Below, piece by piece: positions 10,640 to 21,288 of a DNA stretch of 64,000 bases. Under the pieces are notes generated by a model. That model saw nothing but the letters and a program-made list of their open reading frames with translations, ran no database searches and had not been told where the DNA came from. How positions within the stretch are numbered: position 1 is the first letter of the stretch; every line of letters starts with the position of its first letter. The stretch comes from Ampelomyces quisqualis (taxonomy: Eukaryota; Ascomycota; Dothideomycetes; Pleosporales; Phaeosphaeriaceae). The stretch covers positions 2,480,001-2,544,000 of the forward strand of contig JAGTXZ010000010.1 of NCBI GenBank assembly GCA_018398575.1, in the 5' to 3' direction. Both the position numbers and the translations under genes were made by a program.

Positions 10640-11427
10640 GGAGCAACGGAACTCGGAGTCCTGGAAGGGGTCGGAGAACTTCGATTGTCGAAATTCAGAT
10701 GTCAAATGTCAGGGATGCTACCGGTTCCTGTTATACGTTGTGCTTCTGCCGTCACATTGGAGCTTCAAAGCGGAGTCGCTTGGAGCGAAAGAGATACGCC
10801 AACCTGGCGCGCATACTATTGTGGTACAGAGCGAATCAACGCGGGGTATAGGTAGTGCCATGGTGCGCGATGGCAGAGGTCGACCGTGGTTGAGGGTTGT
10901 GAAGCGTGCGTTCGGGGCTGGAAAAGAGTTCTTCCAAGTCGTGCTTTCCCGGCAAATCTCAACCCCGCAGCTACTGCTATCCGAGCACCAGAAGACTTCA
11001 GGTCTAACGTCGTATCAAATTCCAGAGCATGGCACGAGCGAGTACAGCTGCCACAGCATGGTAAAATTATGACATTCGAGAGTCTTGCTGAGATGCTCGT
11101 AACCTTACGAAGTGACCGACATCAATCCGCCACAGCATTGCCTGTAGCCTCAGGGCATTGAACGAGTCGGCTCTTCCAATCGCGTTCTGATTCGAGCGCT
11201 GGTACGTGCTCGATATATAATATGATGGGTGCATCACTGGCTGACTTGGTGTAAGCAGACTCATCTGCACATCTTAGGCCTATCAATCCTGCCAGTACCG
11301 TGCCGACGAGACGATGTAGATGCTACAATAAGCAGGTCTTAATTTCGAATTGCAAGTTGAGGGATGCCTTGGAATCTAGAACATTACATCTCTAGCACTT
11401 CAAACACTTGTTGGAAGATTTATTCTC
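10640..11427. promoter_or_regulatory. Shared qutR-qutA divergent promoter region
   Basis: This 788-bp interval separates the ATG codons of the divergent repressor and activator genes. It should hold both promoters. A CreA-type GCGGGG site is seen near 10841. I looked for the qa/qut activator palindrome (GGRTAA-N-TTAYCC type) and saw no good copy, so autoregulation by QutA is not supported by eye. The open frames inside are short and not credible. Confidence 0.55.
11214..11220 (+). promoter_or_regulatory. Possible TATA box of qutA
   Basis: TATATAA lies 208 bp before the qutA ATG in an otherwise mixed-composition promoter. The distance leaves room for a 5' UTR of normal fungal length. There is no transcript evidence. 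Confidence 0.4.
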
Positions 11428-13512
11428 ATGTCTACACAAATCACCCCAAAACGTCGGGCTCCACAGGCGACAGATAAGCCCATCAAACGTACGAGGGTAT
11501 CTCGCGCTTGCGATCAATGTCGTACAGCAAGAGAAAAGTGTGACGGGGCACAGCCAACCTGCTCGGCTTGCGCTGTATCCAAGAGAACATGTACATACAC
11601 TGCAAACGTCAAGAAGAGAGGTATCCAGCCTGGCTATATCCGCGCCCTTGAGCTTGCACTTGCCTACCTCTTCCAGCATGATCCCGATAACGAAAGGCTG
11701 GTCAACGTAAAACTGGCTGAAGGAGGCTCGTCCTCTCTGTTGCTCAGCCGGGAGTCAAAAGAGTCGAACAGACTTCACAAAAGATGGCGAAAAGCACAAT
11801 TCTACACCGATGTTAATAGGCTCCTGTCTAGAGGCGAGCCTTCCCGGAATAATCAGTCGGGCCCATCGCCAGACAGTGAAGATGAGCAGTCAGATGCTAA
11901 GGGACCAATTTTTGCCGCCACGGACAACGCTTTTGATCAAAGCTCGGGTCTTCGAAACATATTGGGTCGAACGCCAGATGGACACACTCCAATATCGTTG
12001 CGAGCATCGAAGACACCAGCCACATCCTTGACTATGCCACTGGACAGCTGGAGGCTTATAGAGATTTACTTCACTTATACGCAGTCATGGTTCCCAATCA
12101 GCGAGAAGAACACAATTCTTAAGACATTATACTCTTATCCTCGAGAAGGCCTCAGTCTTTGTTCTCTCCTTGATTCTGGTGACCATGCGGAATTGTGGAG
12201 CATCCTGGCTGTGGCTTCTGCAAGTTCCGCTTCACCACAACAATCATCGTCCATGGCCATCGTACAGTTGTATGAAACGGCTAGATCACTAGTTCCAAGC
12301 GAGCTGATCAGTTTTGAACTAGGCCATGTAAAAGCGCTGCTTAACCTAGCCATTGTTGATGTCGGACGACAATTCTTTGGAGCGGCCTGGTTGCTAGTAG
12401 GTTACGCTTCGCGCATTCTCGAGGTTATGGACCAAACCTTGTTGGTCCTGGATCTAAGGCACAAGCATGTCTTCCATGGTTGCTTTGTATTGGACAGCAT
12501 GCTTGCATTGCACCTAGGTCGTGGTCCATATTTTGGTGCGGATCATGTCACAAGTTATGGTCGCATCGACGAAGACGGCCTCGATGAGTGGCAACCATGG
12601 TCAGATACCTCTCTTGGTGAGCAGTCTAGGACACCTACCTTGGCCTTCAGCAGCTTAAATGCCATATTCTACCTGTTAGAAATCCTGCACAACCATAGTG
12701 CCACCACTCAAGACAAGCTCAAAAAGTTGGAGACTTGGAAAATCTCCTTGCCTCCGCGGTTAGCTTCCATCTGCACGACAATGCCTTCAGACCATCGGAC
12801 TCCGGCCGCAATATTACTTCGGTCAGGGTTTTGTTGCATTAATTTGAGTTTGGCCTGGTCAGAATTCTGGCTATTGACGTTCCTCGACTTACTGGAAAGC
12901 GCCCAAGACTTTTTGGTGTGGCGTAGACTACCACCAGTCCTCTATTGTCTTTTCGAATTTGCATATCAGCAAAGCATACAGCAATCGCTTGGACGGTCTA
13001 CAAGAGATCATCTCTTGGGTCTGCGCGCTGCCATGAATTCCGCTTGGCCCCAGTTAGAGCGGGAGCATAGTTTTGCAGCTCGTGGAGCTCAACTCGTAGT
13101 CGACATGCATACTCCAGGACCTCCTTCAGAAGAACACAGGCTTTACCAATCGGCATCGGCTGACAACGCACTTGCTACATCCTCATCATTCAACATAGAG
13201 TCATCCAGCATAGTTTCCATCGGGACTCTATCACTTGCCAAATCCACTGGAATTATCACTCAACGGATCCCTCCTGACACAATGTACCCACACATACCGA
13301 ATAATCTTGAGAGTTTCTTTGATGAGCTAGCATCATTGGATACAGCAAACGACTTGGACAACCAACCGCAATTCATGCAAAACCTAGGGTTTTCTGCTGA
13401 TGCTAATATGACTGATTTGTTCAGCGAATATCCGACCTCTACCACCTTCATATCACAGGAAAATAATCCTTCGATCAATCTTGATCATTACGGTTTCTAT
13501 GAGGGAGGCTGA
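11428..13512 (+). CDS. qutA: Quinate pathway activator QutA (qa-1F type), Zn2Cys6 regulator
   Basis: The protein has 694 residues, with no intron apparent. The zinc cluster is complete at residues 28-55 (CDQCRTAREKCDGAQPTC, then CSAC and a last Cys after six residues; spacing CX2CX6CX6CX2CX6C). It is followed by KKRGIQPGYIRALELALAYLF, the linker and dimerisation block I associate with QutA/qa-1F. A fungal-specific middle region (about 190-560) contains SLCSLLDSGDHAELWSIL and a DSMLALHLGRGPYFG segment typical of Zn2Cys6 factors. The C terminus is acidic and Asn/Ser-rich, a possible activation domain. Known family members are about 120 residues longer; here the frame is continuous, so the size may be a lineage difference. 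By family knowledge it switches on quinate permease and catabolic genes. The neighbouring divergent qutR strongly supports the assignment. Confidence 0.9.
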   Translation: MSTQITPKRRAPQATDKPIKRTRVSRACDQCRTAREKCDGAQPTCSACAVSKRTCTYTANVKKRGIQPGYIRALELALAYLFQHDPDNERLVNVKLAEGGSSSLLLSRESKESNRLHKRWRKAQFYTDVNRLLSRGEPSRNNQSGPSPDSEDEQSDAKGPIFAATDNAFDQSSGLRNILGRTPDGHTPISLRASKTPATSLTMPLDSWRLIEIYFTYTQSWFPISEKNTILKTLYSYPREGLSLCSLLDSGDHAELWSILAVASASSASPQQSSSMAIVQLYETARSLVPSELISFELGHVKALLNLAIVDVGRQFFGAAWLLVGYASRILEVMDQTLLVLDLRHKHVFHGCFVLDSMLALHLGRGPYFGADHVTSYGRIDEDGLDEWQPWSDTSLGEQSRTPTLAFSSLNAIFYLLEILHNHSATTQDKLKKLETWKISLPPRLASICTTMPSDHRTPAAILLRSGFCCINLSLAWSEFWLLTFLDLLESAQDFLVWRRLPPVLYCLFEFAYQQSIQQSLGRSTRDHLLGLRAAMNSAWPQLEREHSFAARGAQLVVDMHTPGPPSEEHRLYQSASADNALATSSSFNIESSSIVSIGTLSLAKSTGIITQRIPPDTMYPHIPNNLESFFDELASLDTANDLDNQPQFMQNLGFSADANMTDLFSEYPTSTTFISQENNPSINLDHYGFYEGG

Positions 13513-15002
13513 AAACTCAAACTTGAATCCGATTAATTGTCGCCTTCAACCGTTTGCGGCCCCATTAACTCAACTTTTGCACGATCGATTGATTCCGCGG
13601 TAGCGCGCGAGGAAAAATTGGCACACAGCAAATCACGCGTAGCCTCGCTACCATAGATGCTCACCGCGAGTCGTCGTATGACGCTGTGCCGCATTTCATA
13701 CTTTTACAGATTCGACACGATAGGGACTGCAGATTAAGCGACAGCTATCGCCAGTCAGGACTCAGACTATTGGAAGATCTCTTCCATTATTTACTGTGTA
13801 CACAACAGCACATCATTAAATGTTTGTTTAGCTTTCCCTCTGTTTCAAACTTAAGCAAGCCATCGCACGCGCCGAACGACTTTAGATCCAGGCACAAGAA
13901 ACACTTCAAGCTACTTTTGCTAGTCTGGCAAAGGGCGACAAGGTGAAGCTACGAGAAACTTCAGTTTCCTATGGTGCAGTGCGGCGTGCTTGCACGCCAG
14001 AATCAGGCCTGCTGATTTCATGCCCGGATATGGCTTAGCAGTTACCCGAAATCAACTTGACAGCACTTTTCGGGTCTAGCTTCCATCCCCCAGAGTGAGA
14101 GGAACCTGTTTGTATGACAGCCACGCAATCAATCGATGGTGGCACGTCCACACAGCTCGATCGATTGCGACAACGCTCGATTTGCAAATCGAATGCTCAA
14201 GACACGATAGTCTTGTAAAGGCCCAAAACCACCATGACCAGTCTTAAAGTGTCAATAGTGCGCGTATGCCAAGCACGGCTGGTTGCTTTACCCCACACGC
14301 ATTCGGATCGGCCGGCACCCCGGACCATTTCGTTATGACCTCACTTGTCAAACGAAGCGAACCGCATGGATTTGCACTAAGAAGGCTTACGGGCTTCGTT
14401 ATACAAACGCATAGATGTGGGAAGACAAACATCGTGAAGTGTAAATACAGCGACTGTAGGTCGAGGAGCTTTCAGCTACTTCACGTTGGTGATGTCAGAG
14501 GCTGGATGACAACTGTCAGCGTTTCAGACACCGAACTTGCAGCCTCAATTTGCCATGAAATGCCTCCAAGCATACGTGCAAAATGCACGGAATCGCTACG
14601 ATGTCCACGTCTCCATGCTTTCTGGCCACCATTCGAGTGCCGTTAGCACCCTTGGCAATTGTCTCCAACAGTTGCACAGCCCACGGTGGGACTTTGGCGT
14701 TAGGTAACCGAGCCCGGTCTGCATTTATCATTGGGCAACGGCCAAATTATGCTGTTTGGCGGAGAGCAGCAGGCCAGGGCACTTGCCAATATGCGCCGCC
14801 GCGCCGGGGTGAGCATGGCAGTGGCTGTTGCTGAAGGGTGAGGCATAATGGGCCCTGTACGCGATTTATGAGGGCCTTGTCCGGTACTTATATGTAACCC
14901 TTCCCTCGTACGCTCTGATTCCCCATACCATTAGCCTCGTGATATTTTCATCTTTGACACTATCGAAGCTTTTTGGTTCAACCACCCTCAATTCTTGTCA
15001 AG
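13513..15002. other. Intergenic region between qutA and the fasciclin gene
   Basis: No supported gene. Short open frames on both strands have no domains. A TATATG element at 14889-14894 lies about 110 bp before the fasciclin ATG and may be part of its promoter. Confidence 0.5.
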
Positions 15003-16264
15003 ATGCTCTACAAGTCACTCTCCCTTTTTGCCCTTGCCGGTCAGGCATTAGCTCAGAACAATCCCACTTTGGTCCAGGCATTGAATTCGTCTTCCGACCT
15101 TTCCCAGCTGAGCTCTGTTCTTGCATTGAACCCCCAGCTTGTCGAGACCCTGGGAAGCGCTCAGAACATCACCATCCTCGCACCGTCAAATGCTGCATTC
15201 GGAAAGATCGACAATGCGACTCTCGGTGCTCTTACAGCAAACCCTGCGCTCCTCACTGCTATTCTCCAGTACCACGTTCTTAACGGAACTGTCTACGGAT
15301 CGCAGGTCACGAACACCAGCGCATTCGTGCCTACGCTCTTGACCGACACCCAGTTCACCAACGTCACTGGTGGGCAAAGGGTCAGGGCTCAATTGCGCAA
15401 TGGAAATGTTACCTTCTACAGCGGACTAAACCTGAACTCAACAGTCAGCCAGGCTGTAAGTGTCGCACATGCTCGCATACACTCCGTATCACTAAGACCA
15501 TATAGAACGTCAACTTTACCGGCGGTGTGATTCACATTATTGACAGCCTCCTGACTGTGCCAGAGTCCGCTGGCAATACTCTTACTGCCGCTGGCTTGAC
15601 CTCGCTGCGTGGTGCTCTTAATGCAACCAACCTTTTGGATACCATCAACAACACATCCAACATCACCATCTTCGCCCCAAGCAATGCTGCCCTCCAGGCC
15701 ATCGGCGGAAGTCTTGCAGGCCTCAGCGCCCAGGACCAGACAAACATTCTCACATACCACGCGGTTGTCGGGGCTGCTCCCGGCTACAGCTCGGGTCTGA
15801 CGAACGGAACTGTCCTCAGCACCGTCAACGGTGCCAACTTGACCGTCACCATCAACCAGGGACGCGTCTTCGTTAATGGCGCACGCGTCACCACCCCAGA
15901 TGTTCTAATTGCCAACGGTGTCGTCCATGTCATTGATGCGTAAGTTTTCATCTTGCTCTCCTATATGAGCTTACGAACTAACTATCTACGCAGTGTCCTC
16001 AATCCCAACAACGCTACCATTGCCAACTCCTCTGCTACCGCTGGTGTCGTGGCCTTCTCTGGCGCCAGCTCCGCTTCCGCTGCTCCTTTCACATCTGGTC
16101 AGCCCTCCGCCAGCAGGACTCTTGCCACTGAGCCCACCCAGCCAGCTGATGGTGCCGCTGCCTCTTCTTCCACCATGTCCACCGGAGGTGTCGCCCAGGC
16201 CATGCAGACCGGATCCGTCGGAATGGGCGCTATTCTCGGCGCTGCTGCCGTCTTCTTCTTGTAA
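15003..16264 (+). CDS. Secreted fasciclin (FAS1) domain protein, probable GPI anchor
   Basis: The protein has 385 residues from three exons: 15003-15455, 15506-15939 and 15994-16264. Introns are 50 and 54 bp with GTAAGT donors; phases agree. Residues 1-17 (MLYKSLSLFALAGQALA) form a signal peptide. Two FAS1 domains follow, at about 20-165 and 168-312. Each has the paired motifs NITILAPSNAAF / NITIFAPSNAAL, the YHV or YHA strand, and a closing VIHIIDSLL / VVHVIDAVL. The tail is Ser/Ala/Thr-rich and ends in a hydrophobic stretch (MGAILGAAAVFFL), as expected for GPI attachment. Many N-glycosylation sequons are present. Such proteins sit at the cell surface or wall and mediate adhesion; that role is known for the family, not shown here. 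Confidence 0.93.
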
Positions 16265-17768
16265 ATACCCATCGCTTGATCAACTAGTCTCGATCGCGAA
16301 AAGTGTGGCGGGGAGGAGGACATTGTCATGTACGATGAATGGCGTGCCCGAGTATTAGTGTGAGGTTTATTTCATGTGATTGCTGCCAGGATTGTTATGG
16401 TTTAACGTCATATACCTTCTGATTTGCTCCCAGAGCTCATAGAGCTTGTACATACATGGATTCCTTGGTGGTTACGAAATATAATCTTTGCTTCCATGCC
16501 CTTGGTCAGTCAACCCTATAGAGCGCGTGACGTCGCACGACTGTCGAATACGAGACAACATGGTGTTTGTTACCACCACCACAGTGACCACACCGTAGTG
16601 GGCAATGGCGGTTCAAAAGCGTGCGATTCAATGCAGCATGTGATGACGTCATACATCCACTAAGAAACTTTGGAAGTTCCTTGCTCGGTTGGTTGGTTGA
16701 TTGGTCTCCCCAACGCGCGAAATTCTGTGCAATAATGCAATGCCAGCGACATCCTCAGCGTCATGTACTCATCCACGGTCTACACAGTACAGCACTGCTG
16801 TTCGTTTCTGCAACGCACTATTCCTCTTGTGTCTTCGGTAATGTTCACCAAACGCATGTCTCCAGATGCGATGGAACAAGATCACGCTAGCTATTCACGA
16901 CATTTTAGTGCCGCAATCGATGGCTACTCTATGAGGCAAGTTTGTGCTTTAGCTCGTTAAGCCCCTAATCGAGTTATCGCATAGTGTGTCAGATTTGTGC
17001 CTAGAAAATACGGACTTCGAACATCGATTACGAAGGATTGTTCAATGAATACGGGTTGAGTGCTCTAGTAAGCTGCCTCTACTGACATATTTCGTCATCA
17101 TGGCATACTTGAGATCGGGCCTCTGCAGGTCTGTGAAGACATCGTTAGATTGGTGATAATCAGGGCAGACTGGTTGTACAAGAGAGACAGTGTTGCGAAT
17201 CATTGAAAAGGTTGCAAGCAGTCCATTACAAGACCTGCATTTTGAATCACACATTGCGGCGAATCACACAGTGCGGCACAAGATCGCTTGAGTCTGTAGA
17301 CCAGTGAAAAGCTCAAGATTTGTGATAGGCGCGCCACGATACCGACCATTGTGTCATTGGGCGGATACCTGCTTATGTGAGAGGGAAGGCCCATCGTGTG
17401 TGCCTTGATCACCAGAACGTCCAGTCAGTCTATTGTTTCAGCATGAGTCGGTGTTGTCGTCACGGCACAAAGCCGCTTCCTATGTTTACACACTAGGCCT
17501 GTGGAAAAAAAAGGTGTGACTGAAGCCGGAACTCTATGTTCCCACGAGCAATCAGCGGCCCTGCGATCGTGGAATGGTCGCAGTTCGTGGCATGCGAGTT
17601 GATGGTCACATTCAACACACTTGTTAGCTGCTGTGTATGCCATTAAGTCCGGTCGAACAATACCATACGAGTCGAAGCAATGATAAGAGCAAGAGCTCTA
17701 TGAAAAGAAAAGAAAAGAAAGGTGAGCCGAAAACGGGCAAACGTTGTGGTGTTCCTGCTACACAAACC

Positions 17769-18191
17769 GGGGACGACTAAACCGGCAACGTGCCAAGATG
17801 TAATGTTAAATGTTACATGTTCGGAAGCCTGTCACATATTGTTAGCGTTCCCACCCAAATTGCGACGCGTCTTTGACTGCAGATCACAACACAACATCAC
17901 ATCCATCATATCTGAGATTTGAAGCTGGTTTTTTTGCCTGTATACTGAAATATAGTGTTGCAGCTAACTTTCCCCAAAGATTAAACTTGTCCATCTTATT
18001 GTATATCACGTCGTCCTCGCTGCTGTCGCCACTGTCTGTTGTGTACAGAGTAGGAGTGTGGGAATGGCTCACTTCGCTAACGCGTCGCAATTTGGGTAGG
18101 AACGCTAACAAAATATGACAGGCTTCTAAACTGGTAACATTCAATAATACCACATAACACATCTTGGCGCGTTGCCGGTTTAGTCGTCCCC
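17769..18191. repeat. Foldback element: about 105-bp inverted repeat around a 209-bp core
   Basis: The left arm (17769-17870) begins ggggacgactaaaccggcaa. The right arm (18080-18191) is its reverse complement, with about ten bases inserted in the middle. Both arms end in the shared string acgcgtcgcaatttgggt (or its complement). Differences between arms are mostly C/T transitions. The spacer has no convincing gene; open frames reading out of each arm encode the same peptide because they are copies. This is the structure of a MITE-like foldback element or a pair of solitary terminal repeats. No target-site duplication was identified at the edges. Confidence 0.8.
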
Positions 18192-18829
18192 ACAAACCAC
18201 GCCGGCATTTGCGCAACGCTATGGATAGGAGACCCCTGGTTACCGGTACCATCACAAAGACTCACGCATAATTTCGTCGCAATAGACAATTTGTGTTTGG
18301 CTATACATAGCACGGCCGACTGCATCTCGGTACCCTGAATAATGAATTGAAACCGGCTGTTCAGCTCTCCACAGCCCCGTGAGCCGGCAGTTTCTGGAGA
18401 GAGTGGGGTTACTAGGAAGATCACGCCCGAGCTTTCGATTCGCGAACGGATCTACGAAGTAGGTAGGTTGATGTGAGGGCTCAGGAGACTAGGTTGTCTC
18501 GGGCTCGTTGCCTGACTTGCCCGTGCCATCAAATATAGCCCTGGAAAGCGAGCTGGAGAGGCGCGAGGGCTATGACTCGACAATGGCTTCTTAGCTGCTA
18601 GAAAATGCTCCGTATGTCTTCTCCGCCACGGCTTCCTCCTGCTATTACAAGCGTCGCCCCTGCTTCGTTAACACTTGTCTTTGCGCTGTCCGTGCGATAT
18701 CTTTTGACGCAGCGTTTCGACCATTCTTGTCATCCAAAAATATCACTGACGCTGAAACATCAACAATGTTTGCTAAATTCGTCCTGGCTCAAGGTGTTCC
18801 CAGTGCCTGTGGAGTTCTCGCATGCTCCC

Positions 18830-18910
18830 TTGATGAACTGACTTGCCGCCGCCCCCTGGATGAACTGACTTGCCGCCGCCCCCTTGATGAACTGACTTGT
18901 CGCCACCCCC
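18830..18910. repeat. Minisatellite, three tandem copies of a 27-bp unit
   Basis: Units at 18830-18856, 18857-18883 and 18884-18910 share gatgaactgacttg and a GCCGCCGCCCCC run. In one plus-strand frame each unit encodes LDELTCRRP (the last copy LDELTCRHP), so the period preserves a reading frame. Copies 1 and 2 differ at one base. Copy 3 differs from copy 1 at two, both C/T-type or G/A-type changes. Confidence 0.9.
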
Positions 18911-19180
18911 AAGGCACTTCTCTTGTCCCATAACGCAACACTTCGGGCATGCTGGGATTCTTCGCACCTAGGAGAAATCGTAAGAGTCGAGCGATTGCTA
19001 CCACCATGTAAGTTTTTGGTCACTTCATCCTCGTCTTCTTTCCCAAATGAGTAACTGCTCGAGCAATATCATGAGTCTTCAAAATGCTTACGAGCAGATA
19101 GACCTGAGCCCATTGCTTCATATGGCACTGCAGGGTCCGAAAGACAACATGTTAGATCTATACCTGTGGCATCGGTAGTA

Positions 19181-21288
19181 ATGCGCACCGAGCAACCTAG
19201 ACCAGCAGTTACATCTACCCTAGCCGTGGGCAGCACAGTATACCTAGGATGTCAAGAACCGCACCCGACGAAAACCTCTTGGGATCTTGAGCAGCATATG
19301 ATGCAGAAGCCTCCGGAGAACATACAACCTAAACTCACGGCCAGGTTATTCAAGGGCCTTCCTAGAGAGGTGTATGAATGCATCATTACACAACTGGAGC
19401 ATTTGCACTTTGCTCAAGGCCAGCCATGCCCAGCATGCCACCTCCGAGACCTCCATAGTCTCTGTCTGGTCAGTCGCGCATGGGATAAGGCCACAACACC
19501 TCGGATGTGAGTGAGCAATTTTTTCCTGCAGAACATGTGCCTACTCATGATCATGTCACCACGACTCACACGGAATTGGTCCAAAAACGTGCGAGAAGCA
19601 ACACTTGACCCTATCTAACAAGGGGAACAATAGCTGACCTATATTGCAGGTATCGCAGAGTCTTCATAATCACGAACGAGGATCATACGAAGCTACCGAA
19701 GCTCAATATTAGGGGCACCGGTCGGCTCAAGCTGCTTCGGAGAACACTCCGCGATCGATCCACTCTAGCGCAATACGTGCGTGAACTACACATGTCTGAT
19801 GTGCAGAGACTACATCAAAATGCCACAATTGGGCAAGAAGAGATTGTGTCTCTGGTGGCGTCTGTAGTCATGGCATGCCCCAAGCTTGAGCGACTCGTGG
19901 GTTTTCATACACCCTTGAGTCTCTCTTTCGATCGTCTGGCGCATGCACTTTCCACAAGAAGGAACTTGAAAGAGCGCGTATGGCGGTTGAATGACTTTAA
20001 CATCAACTCAAGTGATGACGAAGATGACGAATACGGCGCCTATTATTTCGCGGCTCGTGATCCAACTGAGCGTTTCCTCGAGCTCAACTCCAACCACCCA
20101 ATGCTGTCTACACTGGTGCTGCAAGACCATTCTCAAAATGACACAACACTAAGTTTCCGTGCCATTATTGGCGCACTGAGAGGATTTCCAAACCTGCGGA
20201 ACTTATCGTTGTCTGGTTTATCCAGTGGTTCTTTCACGAATTTGACTTTGAACGCCCTACCGTCGAACCTGCATTCACTGCGCTTGGAGAATCTCCCTGG
20301 CATCGATGATAAAGGTATCCAGCGCTTTACCACTTCGAACGCCATGAAATCTCTTGGATCGTTGCTGCTCATCGATCTTGAGATCTCGAGCCTCGTTACA
20401 ATTTCTAACATACTCTCTGCCCTCTCGGCTAAGCTCGATGCATTCTCTCTTGCGCAGCATAGAGCACCTCGATTATATCCTGGGAGTTTGCTTCCGCACT
20501 TTGCCTCAAAAACACTGCAGTATCTTCATTGGGAAATTCGTTCGGACGCAGGACCGTTGCCCAAGTTACCACTATCACCTTCGCATGATTATGCAGGGGG
20601 ATTATCATTTCCTTTCAAAATCCCAGAGCCGATGACATGTCTCGCAAGCTCTCTACTAGCTGCGAACATCATAGATGGTGCATTCCCTTCATTGCAACGT
20701 ATTCGCATACCTCATGATCCCCAAGGGCTTATCCAGGCGCTCTGCAAGCCGCTAACTACTGCGCTACTTCCATACGACATCATTACTGGCTCAGATCACG
20801 TTCTTCCGTCGAATAGCATCTGCACTTCTACATTTTCAAAGACGAATGACTTTGTCAAACAGGACTCCAGCCCTCGCGCCGATTCTGCCTTCGAATCACC
20901 AACATCAGTCAATCGCTCATCCAGTGGTGTGCTGACGCCAGCGCGCTCTCGACTCGCGGCGCAGGCGCGCATCCTGGCAGCACGAAAAGCAGCTCTGATG
21001 ACAGTCCGGGTCTATGATACAGATGGTGACGGCAAGGTTAAGAAGATCACTGGAGGTTTCCTCGGGCAGATTGGCAGCCAAATCACATATGATTTGCAGG
21101 CCGATAAAGGGCGTACGTTCAACGCTGTCCTCGAGGAACAGAATGGATGGATCACGAGTGTGGATGACTTGATAGATGCACCAATTGCTGAGAAAGTGCA
21201 ATTGCGGGAGAGATCGCGGGTCAAGTGTGAGCATCGGAAGGGCGAAAAAGCATGGAATCGAACTGTTATGGCAGAGGAACTATTCTAA
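19181..21288 (+). CDS. F-box domain protein
   Basis: The protein has 654 residues from exons 19181-19506 and 19650-21288, with a 143-bp intron (GTGAGT...TTGCAG). I start at the first in-frame ATG (MRTEQPRPAV); an upstream exon is possible. The F-box lies at about residues 48-110 (LFKGLPREVYECIITQLEH, then LCLVSRAWDKATTPRMYRRV). A leucine-rich, repeat-like region follows from about 200 to 400 (FPNLRNLSLSGLSSG, LPSNLHSLRLENLPG), as in F-box substrate receptors. The C terminus has a Ser-rich linker and a basic, globular block (MTVRVYDTDGDGKVKKITG). Family knowledge: the F-box docks on Skp1 of an SCF ubiquitin ligase and the repeats choose the substrate. The substrate is unknown. Confidence 0.88.

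Larger units (their letters stand above)
16265..19180. other. Gene-poor accessory stretch with repeats
   Basis: No supported gene over 2.9 kb. The stretch holds an inverted repeat at 17769-18191, an AAAAG-type short tract near 17701-17721 and a 27-bp minisatellite at 18830-18910. An open frame at 18727-18933 (68 codons) includes the minisatellite but lacks other support. A further 5' exon of the F-box gene could lie just before 19181, because its frame stays open back to about 19050. Confidence 0.5.

Noticed and set aside
10457..10705. Small separate gene upstream of qutR
   Set aside because: Its ATG-initiated part is the first exon of qutR; a GTAATT donor joins it in phase to the main frame.
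17884..18255. 123-codon minus-strand frame inside the foldback element
   Set aside because: The similarity between this frame and the one at 17722-17922 comes from the inverted repeat itself, not from two proteins.
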